Shown here piece after piece: positions 58,835-64,000 of a DNA stretch of 64,000 bases. Each line of letters begins with the position of its first letter. Positions within the stretch are counted from its first letter, which is position 1. Both the position numbers and the translations under genes were made by a program. Origin of the DNA: JAFDZO01 sp044226845 (GTDB lineage Bacteria; Bacteroidota; Ignavibacteria; Tepidaquicellales; Tepidaquicellaceae); contig JBGAGG010000007.1 in NCBI GenBank assembly GCA_044226845.1, forward strand, positions 124,001 through 188,000. Direction: 5' to 3'. The notes under the pieces are model-generated. The model was not told the origin of the DNA and searched no databases. It saw nothing but the letters and a program-made list of their open reading frames with translations.

Positions 58835-60787
58835 TCAATTAAATTCAATTGATTGTTCCGGCGTTGTCTGCACATCACCGTTCTCGTAAAGTATTTTAAT
58901 TGAATAAGAATATTTAACAGGGGATTGGATTTCCTTATCTGTAAAATTTACACCCGTAAGTATATCGCTTAGCTGATAAGAATATTCTTCATCGTTTTCT
59001 TTTCTCATTACAAAATATCCTGTAACAGGAGAGGAAGAACTCTTTACAGCATCCCATGATATATCTATTGAGTTATCTGCTTTATTATGAGTGAGTGTTA
59101 TTTTTATCTGCGGAGCCTCGATATTATTATCTGTTGTTAAAGATATAACGGATAATTGTGATGCCTGCGAAATATTTCCCGTAATATCTGCAGAAGATAT
59201 TTTATAGTAGTAAGTTTTACCTGCTGACGCGTTATTGTCTGTAAATGAAGTTTGTTCTTTGGTGACAGTACCAATTTCCGAATATCCTGACACACTATCT
59301 TCAGAACGGTATATTTTATACCCTGCAAGATCCGTTTCAAACTGTTTTACCCATGTTAAGATAACGGTATTATTTTCAGATGTGATTTCGGTAATGATCG
59401 GAATTGACGGCGGAATTACATCCTTCAATTTAACTGCAACGGACTGAGAATAATCGCTGTTCATATATTTTTGATTTACAGCTACAACTTTATAATAGAA
59501 ATCATTCAAAGCGCCTTTTGAAAGAGTATCTGTGTAGGAAGTTTCTTTTAATGGCAGGGGAGTTAAAAGCAGGAACTCACTTTCATTTCCTTTTGTATTT
59601 CTGTAAAGCTTGTAGCCGATAACGTTTGATGAAGGGCTTTTATTCCAGGTAAGAGATACGTTAACTGAATCACTTACAGCTGTAAGATTTTCCGGTACGG
59701 CAGGCTTCGAATAATCATTATTGATAGCGGCAATCACTGAAGAATTATTTGTCATTCCGCCGTTATTTTCAGAGGAGATATAATAAAAATATTTTTTGTT
59801 TTGTTCGGCAGTAATATCCGTATACATTGTATCAGCGGGTGAGATAAGAGAAGAATTTATTTTTGTAAATTCTCCTTTTGCATCATCACTTCTGTAAATG
59901 TTAAATCCTTTCAGATTGTTCTGTGACTGAACATGCCAATATAGAGTGAGCTGATTATTTCCATCATATCTAACGTTCATAGCTCTAGGTGGAAGAGCGA
60001 CTGATTCCACAGTAATTGAAACACTTGCAGATGGTGCGCTTTCATTTCCAAAGGCATCGAGTCCCGTATAAGTATAACTGAATGTTCCACCTGAGCTTAA
60101 CGAATCTGCAAACAAATATGCCTGTTTCTTTTCTGTATCAAAAACATACACGGGTTTTTCAGTTAATTTTTTCCCGTCTTTGTATATGTTATAAGAAATA
60201 AATTTGTCCTCTTCGGCTGCCCAGTTGCAGAATATTTTCTCATTATTCTGAGCAAGAGTTAAAGTGTTATTTACTAATGAAGCGGGATCATTCATTCCGG
60301 CTTCATCTGTTGTTCCTAACTCAACTTCCGAACCTGATCGGAGATAACTTAATTTGTAAGTGTATCTCTTACCAGTTTCAATTTTTGAGTCCGAGTATCC
60401 CATCCCTGCATATTTTGCAAAGTCATTATTTAATAATGTCTGAAGAATGAGAGTAAACTCCCAGTTCTCATATTCCATCGCATCTTTAGGAGTGCTGTAA
60501 ATAATGTAGTTATAGATTGCATTATTTTTATCGCCTGCCTTCATCTCACTTTCAGTTAGCTTAGCAGGTTTTTTTAAGGGCTTATCGTTAAGTTTTACCC
60601 AGTTATTATCTGCATTATCTTTTCTGTAGATATTAACACCTTCATCAAAACGGTTTTTTTCCTGAAACCATTTTATAGTGATAGCATTTTCTTTGGGAGT
60701 GTATCCTGCCTTCACAAACGAATTCTGCGCCTGCGATACCTGCGAAAAAATTAAGACAAGAAAAATTATTTTAATATATTTGTTCAT
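58835..60787 (-). CDS. secreted multi-domain fibronectin-III-like protein
   Basis: 651 residues from the ATG at 60787, which gives a signal peptide ending at QAQ; an upstream TTG-containing reading is less likely. Four to five FN3-like repeats are visible, each with a pattern such as APxxLTxxxxNxxVxLTWxxxxxxDLxGYKIYRS (for example VPENLTAVSDSVNVSLTWNKS and IPIITEITSENNTVILTWVK). The repeats mostly cover residues 190-640. The N-terminal part has a mixed beta structure. It is probably a surface or secreted adhesin/scaffold. It overlaps neither neighbour; the gaps are 19-20 bases, so the three large genes form one operon. Confidence 0.85.
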   Translation of the reverse strand: MNKYIKIIFLVLIFSQVSQAQNSFVKAGYTPKENAITIKWFQEKNRFDEGVNIYRKDNADNNWVKLNDKPLKKPAKLTESEMKAGDKNNAIYNYIIYSTPKDAMEYENWEFTLILQTLLNNDFAKYAGMGYSDSKIETGKRYTYKLSYLRSGSEVELGTTDEAGMNDPASLVNNTLTLAQNNEKIFCNWAAEEDKFISYNIYKDGKKLTEKPVYVFDTEKKQAYLFADSLSSGGTFSYTYTGLDAFGNESAPSASVSITVESVALPPRAMNVRYDGNNQLTLYWHVQSQNNLKGFNIYRSDDAKGEFTKINSSLISPADTMYTDITAEQNKKYFYYISSENNGGMTNNSSVIAAINNDYSKPAVPENLTAVSDSVNVSLTWNKSPSSNVIGYKLYRNTKGNESEFLLLTPLPLKETSYTDTLSKGALNDFYYKVVAVNQKYMNSDYSQSVAVKLKDVIPPSIPIITEITSENNTVILTWVKQFETDLAGYKIYRSEDSVSGYSEIGTVTKEQTSFTDNNASAGKTYYYKISSADITGNISQASQLSVISLTTDNNIEAPQIKITLTHNKADNSIDISWDAVKSSSSPVTGYFVMRKENDEEYSYQLSDILTGVNFTDKEIQSPVKYSYSIKILYENGDVQTTPEQSIEFN

Positions 60788-60807
60788 TTGTTTTCTTAAA
60801 ATTTTAT

Positions 60808-63800
60808 TTAGCAATGATCTTCAAATGCAAAGCTTCCGTTTTTATATCTCATTTTTAATGTTACGGTTTTACAAAATCTCCAAAAGCATCCTTTTGCGCT
60901 GATAGAACCCGCGAAACATACTGGGTTTGGCAACTGTGCTTCAAGAGTTGCAGTAATTGAACCTGAAAGAACTGTCAAATCTCCTTCATCAAAGTAGACA
61001 TCATAATGAAATCCAAGCTCTGCTGAACCTGTAATCACTGCTCCGCCTGTGAATTGGAACGGAGAGTATGCAAGAGCGCCGTTTATTGCAACGCTTCCCC
61101 ATGCTCTTCCATAAAATATTGCCCAATGCTGCGGACCTGAATCTACAGAGTAACCAACTCCGAATGCGATATTTGATGAATTTAAATTCACATAAGCTGT
61201 AGCTACAGTTGTACCGCAATACATATTCATTGTTACCGGAGTTTGAGGCGTACCTACATTTAAGTACCAGGTATCTGAGCCGAAGTACAGAGCAAGATTT
61301 CCGTTTCCGCAAACAACGTTATCGATGTTTGCATTTACATTAACATCAGCACTGAAAAATTTCTGATTCGGATTTATTACAACTTTTATAACTGCTCCGC
61401 CGTATATTTTTGCATTCGTATTGCCTCTTCCTGCTAGCAGGTAAACATCTCCAGTTAATGTACTTTCAAAACCGTTTCCAATCGTTACTTCAAGTGAAGT
61501 CTTTCCCCATATTTTATATCCGTCATCACTTGTGGACATAAACGGAACTTCTGCATAAATTCCGAAAGTTGTTCCGCCATCAGGTACATAGGTATTATTT
61601 CCAATACCTACACCTGTATGTTTCATCTTAGAGTAAATCCTTCCCTTGAATCCGTATATTCCTAAATCTCCGATTCCAATAGCTACAGGAGTGCTTGGGA
61701 ATTCTGCGTTTGCTTCAACAAACCAATACTTAAACCCTTGCGGCGCAACACCTAAAATAATTTTTCCACCAACTGAGTATTCAGTGGGATTGTGCATCAT
61801 CATATCAAATGTTGCCATGAAAGCTGTTCCGTATGTTGCGTCTTTTTTGTATTCTATAGATGCGCTGTAAGATGATTCCGAGTTCTGATATGTTACGCTT
61901 ATTCCGTCCGGAGTGATTTCATTTGCATAGGAAATTTCTGAACCGCTGCCGCCTTTATTAGGGTTGCGGTAAAATTTATATCCTACACCGAAATCACTTC
62001 CGCCGGGTCCTGATAAATCTTCTGCTAAAATAATTTTGCCTTTAACTTCGAAGTTATAATTTCCGCTTCCGAAATTATTGAATCTGATTTTGTTGAGTGT
62101 TACATCGTAGCCGTTGTATACCGAGCCGTTATAGTTATCAAGCTCAAGCCAGTGGCCTGATAGATTTTCGGATTCCTCAAATCCTATCTGAGCAGTTGAT
62201 GTTACATAAAAGTTATATGCATTCATCGTCCCGGTAGATAAATTTTTGTTCTGAGTATTATCTAATGTAAGATTAGATTGGAACACAACCCGTCCCTGTT
62301 TTATTACTGCCGATTTCAAACTAATTTTTAATCTGTCATATTCTGAAGGACTATTACCGAATAAATATATATCTCCAAGATTTGTATTTGCTAAATCAAG
62401 TGTTCCGGGTCCGATGGAATAATCAGTAATTGGAATTACATAATTTAAATTTAGCCCGACCATAGGAATAAAAATTCCGCCTTTGAAATTACACTTCTTC
62501 AGTGAGTTATCTTTTATTTCCAGGAAAAATTTATTTACATCGCAGTCGAAGCCGTAGAATTTACTTTTATAACTCATACCGGTTATATCTGTTTTTGCAG
62601 TTAGACCTTTTGAGTTGATATACATATCTCCTAAAATATTATCACCTGCGAGTTGAATATCGTTGAATCCGGAATTCACCGGGAAAATAACTTTACCTTT
62701 ATTTATTCTTATGCCGCCTTTCCATGTATCCTTCGGGACTAAGTCTATTACAACATTGGTCACATATAAGCTTAAGTCTTTATTTTTGTTTAATGGAACT
62801 GTAAATGAAGCAGCACCTAAATCTGCTGCGAATTTTAATGAGCTTTGATTTTCGAAACCGATTTTTACACGTTCTCCATTACCGTATTTTATATAGTCAG
62901 GAAGTCCAACGTTTCCGCCGAGCTTGAGTGTAAGTTTATTATTTTTTACTGTGAAGAGTGTTTTTAAACTGAGCAGTTCCAAATTAAAGCCTGAAGGCTC
63001 AATAAGCTGAAAGCTTCCGTCATTCTTAGCAAGAAGATTATCAACAGATAGTTTTTCAACAGGATCTATTTTACACCATGCTTCAGAAGACTGCATCATA
63101 ACTTTTCCATTTGTCTGCATATTATTACCTTTAGTGGTAAGCGGAAACTGTGAGCGGATATAACCGTAAATTGTTGCTCCGTCTGTACGAAGCGAAATAG
63201 TAGCTCCGAAGAATAAAGACTGAGTTTCGCTGTGTTCAATTTTAAAGCTTGTGCCACCGTTAGGAATAGCATCCTGAATTTGACCAGTCTTAACTTTCCA
63301 GTTAACGCCGCTTTTTTCAATTTCAAGATTTTGAAATTTTACATATATCTGAGGTCCGTTATCCCAAAGCTTTACAATTCCGTCTCCTGCAAAATTTGAC
63401 GGGCTTTTGTTTGAGATTGTAGAGACACTTACATCATATTTTCCGATCTTGAATTTTTTCACATCGCCTGCTAAATCTTCTCCGCCGGTAACTTTGAACT
63501 GGTAATAGTCACTCTTTCCGACAATACCATTATTCTGATTTATGTATGCCTGAGAGAAAGCTTCAACTTTCCAGAAATATGATGAACCCTTATCCAGAAT
63601 TCCCATTTCAACAGTAAAATTTGTTGACTGTATATCAGCATTATAATTGAAATTTGTTATATCCTGTTTATAGTCAGGTGTTGCACCATCCAGAGCTTCT
63701 CTACCGGCAGTATTTACTTTGTAAATTTTTAAGATATACTTAGTAATTGATTTGTTTGTATTCGCTTTCTTCCATGTGAATTTATATCCTGCATAAGTTG

Positions 63801-64000
63801 TATTATTCATTCCGGGCAGCTGGCTTACATCTAAGTTCCCGTCATCGGAAGGAGTCATCAATTGTATAAAACCATCTGCAACAGGTGCAGTAACGTCAGC
63901 GGGAACTGTAAAGCTTCTTATTTCACTTTTTGAGGAAGAAACCATATCGCCTTTATAATCCAGCAAACCGACCTGCCAGTAATAAGTTTTTCCTTTCTCA
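60808..64000 (-). CDS. giant exported beta-rich protein (start outside the window)
   Basis: The frame remains open through base 64000, giving at least 1063 residues (EKGKTYYWQVGLLDYKGDM...). N-terminal FN3-like segments (ITKYILKIYKVNT..., SSYFWKVEAFSQAY) are followed by a long beta-rich middle region with no recognisable catalytic motif. It contains many repeats of G-x-x-Y/F strands (for example GFKYWFVEANAEFPSTPVAIGIGDLGIYGFKGRIYS), typical of adhesin-like or outer-membrane structures. The last residues (VCFAGSISAKGCFWRFCKTVTLKMRYK) contain three or four Cys. Its neighbours suggest a surface complex. No T9SS C-terminal domain is evident at the end. Confidence 0.8.
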   Translation of the reverse strand, partial: EKGKTYYWQVGLLDYKGDMVSSSKSEIRSFTVPADVTAPVADGFIQLMTPSDDGNLDVSQLPGMNNTTYAGYKFTWKKANTNKSITKYILKIYKVNTAGREALDGATPDYKQDITNFNYNADIQSTNFTVEMGILDKGSSYFWKVEAFSQAYINQNNGIVGKSDYYQFKVTGGEDLAGDVKKFKIGKYDVSVSTISNKSPSNFAGDGIVKLWDNGPQIYVKFQNLEIEKSGVNWKVKTGQIQDAIPNGGTSFKIEHSETQSLFFGATISLRTDGATIYGYIRSQFPLTTKGNNMQTNGKVMMQSSEAWCKIDPVEKLSVDNLLAKNDGSFQLIEPSGFNLELLSLKTLFTVKNNKLTLKLGGNVGLPDYIKYGNGERVKIGFENQSSLKFAADLGAASFTVPLNKNKDLSLYVTNVVIDLVPKDTWKGGIRINKGKVIFPVNSGFNDIQLAGDNILGDMYINSKGLTAKTDITGMSYKSKFYGFDCDVNKFFLEIKDNSLKKCNFKGGIFIPMVGLNLNYVIPITDYSIGPGTLDLANTNLGDIYLFGNSPSEYDRLKISLKSAVIKQGRVVFQSNLTLDNTQNKNLSTGTMNAYNFYVTSTAQIGFEESENLSGHWLELDNYNGSVYNGYDVTLNKIRFNNFGSGNYNFEVKGKIILAEDLSGPGGSDFGVGYKFYRNPNKGGSGSEISYANEITPDGISVTYQNSESSYSASIEYKKDATYGTAFMATFDMMMHNPTEYSVGGKIILGVAPQGFKYWFVEANAEFPSTPVAIGIGDLGIYGFKGRIYSKMKHTGVGIGNNTYVPDGGTTFGIYAEVPFMSTSDDGYKIWGKTSLEVTIGNGFESTLTGDVYLLAGRGNTNAKIYGGAVIKVVINPNQKFFSADVNVNANIDNVVCGNGNLALYFGSDTWYLNVGTPQTPVTMNMYCGTTVATAYVNLNSSNIAFGVGYSVDSGPQHWAIFYGRAWGSVAINGALAYSPFQFTGGAVITGSAELGFHYDVYFDEGDLTVLSGSITATLEAQLPNPVCFAGSISAKGCFWRFCKTVTLKMRYKNGSFAFEDHC

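Overview
The window is AT-rich DNA, most likely from a member of the Ignavibacteria or a close relative (Bacteroidota/Chlorobiota side of the FCB group). The evidence is a secreted serine hydrolase ending in a type IX secretion C-terminal sorting domain with an NYPNPFNP motif, long secreted proteins with fibronectin-III repeats, Bacteroidota-type small protein families, many TTG starts and generally weak Shine-Dalgarno sites. No rRNA, tRNA, CRISPR array, insertion sequence or phage gene was seen. The content is chromosomal.

Layout. 1-5260 (+): two lipoproteins, an Isc-type [2Fe-2S] ferredoxin with IscX, a Lon N-domain protein, a GT9 glycosyltransferase, a DUF3108 protein and QueE. 5269-13455 (-): a PAP2 phosphatase, cystathionine gamma-lyase/synthase and cystathionine beta-synthase (transsulfuration), LysS, and an RluB-ScpB-ScpA block. 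13817-18018 (+): CPBP protease, CdsA, an acidic protein, a thioredoxin-like protein, phosphoglycerate mutase and a HAD hydrolase. 18044-22542 (-): a small membrane protein, a monooxygenase, a response regulator and a Gnd-Zwf-Pgl oxidative pentose phosphate operon. 23164-31200 (-): a surface polysaccharide cluster (methyltransferase, GT2, two DegT aminotransferases, PglC-like and PglF-like enzymes, O-antigen ligase).

31335-46509 is a stress and regulation region. It has an SDR, an outer-membrane barrel, a GH130/GT4/YihY operon, a response regulator-YtxH-DUF948-lipoprotein operon, a hydrophilic protein, an NtrC-type sigma54 activator with its CHASE3/PAS/GAF histidine kinase, and two nearly identical Lmo0937-like membrane proteins. 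Six of the promoters here carry a -24/-12 (sigma54) pattern in the right orientation, several in front of unusually strong ribosome binding sites. The inferred circuit is one kinase/activator pair controlling a local envelope-stress regulon.

46593-54509 (-) holds the sorted serine hydrolase and a tightly packed six-gene operon: FAD disulfide reductase, ABC ATPase, ABC permease/binding-protein fusion, EgtB, EgtD and a small unknown protein. This reads as ergothioneine synthesis coupled to an EgtUV-like importer. 54588-64000 (-) holds an unknown helical-repeat protein and a three-gene set of very large secreted or outer-membrane proteins. The last of these is split by a one-base frameshift and the first runs off the window.

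Other structure: two intergenic loci about 31 kb apart (13511-13725 and 45144-45680) carry the same three sequence blocks in the same order but opposite orientation, one with a 145-bp tandem duplication. A small gene at 33329 is interrupted by a -1 frameshift. The O-antigen ligase reading frame extends 46 codons upstream of its first conventional start codon.
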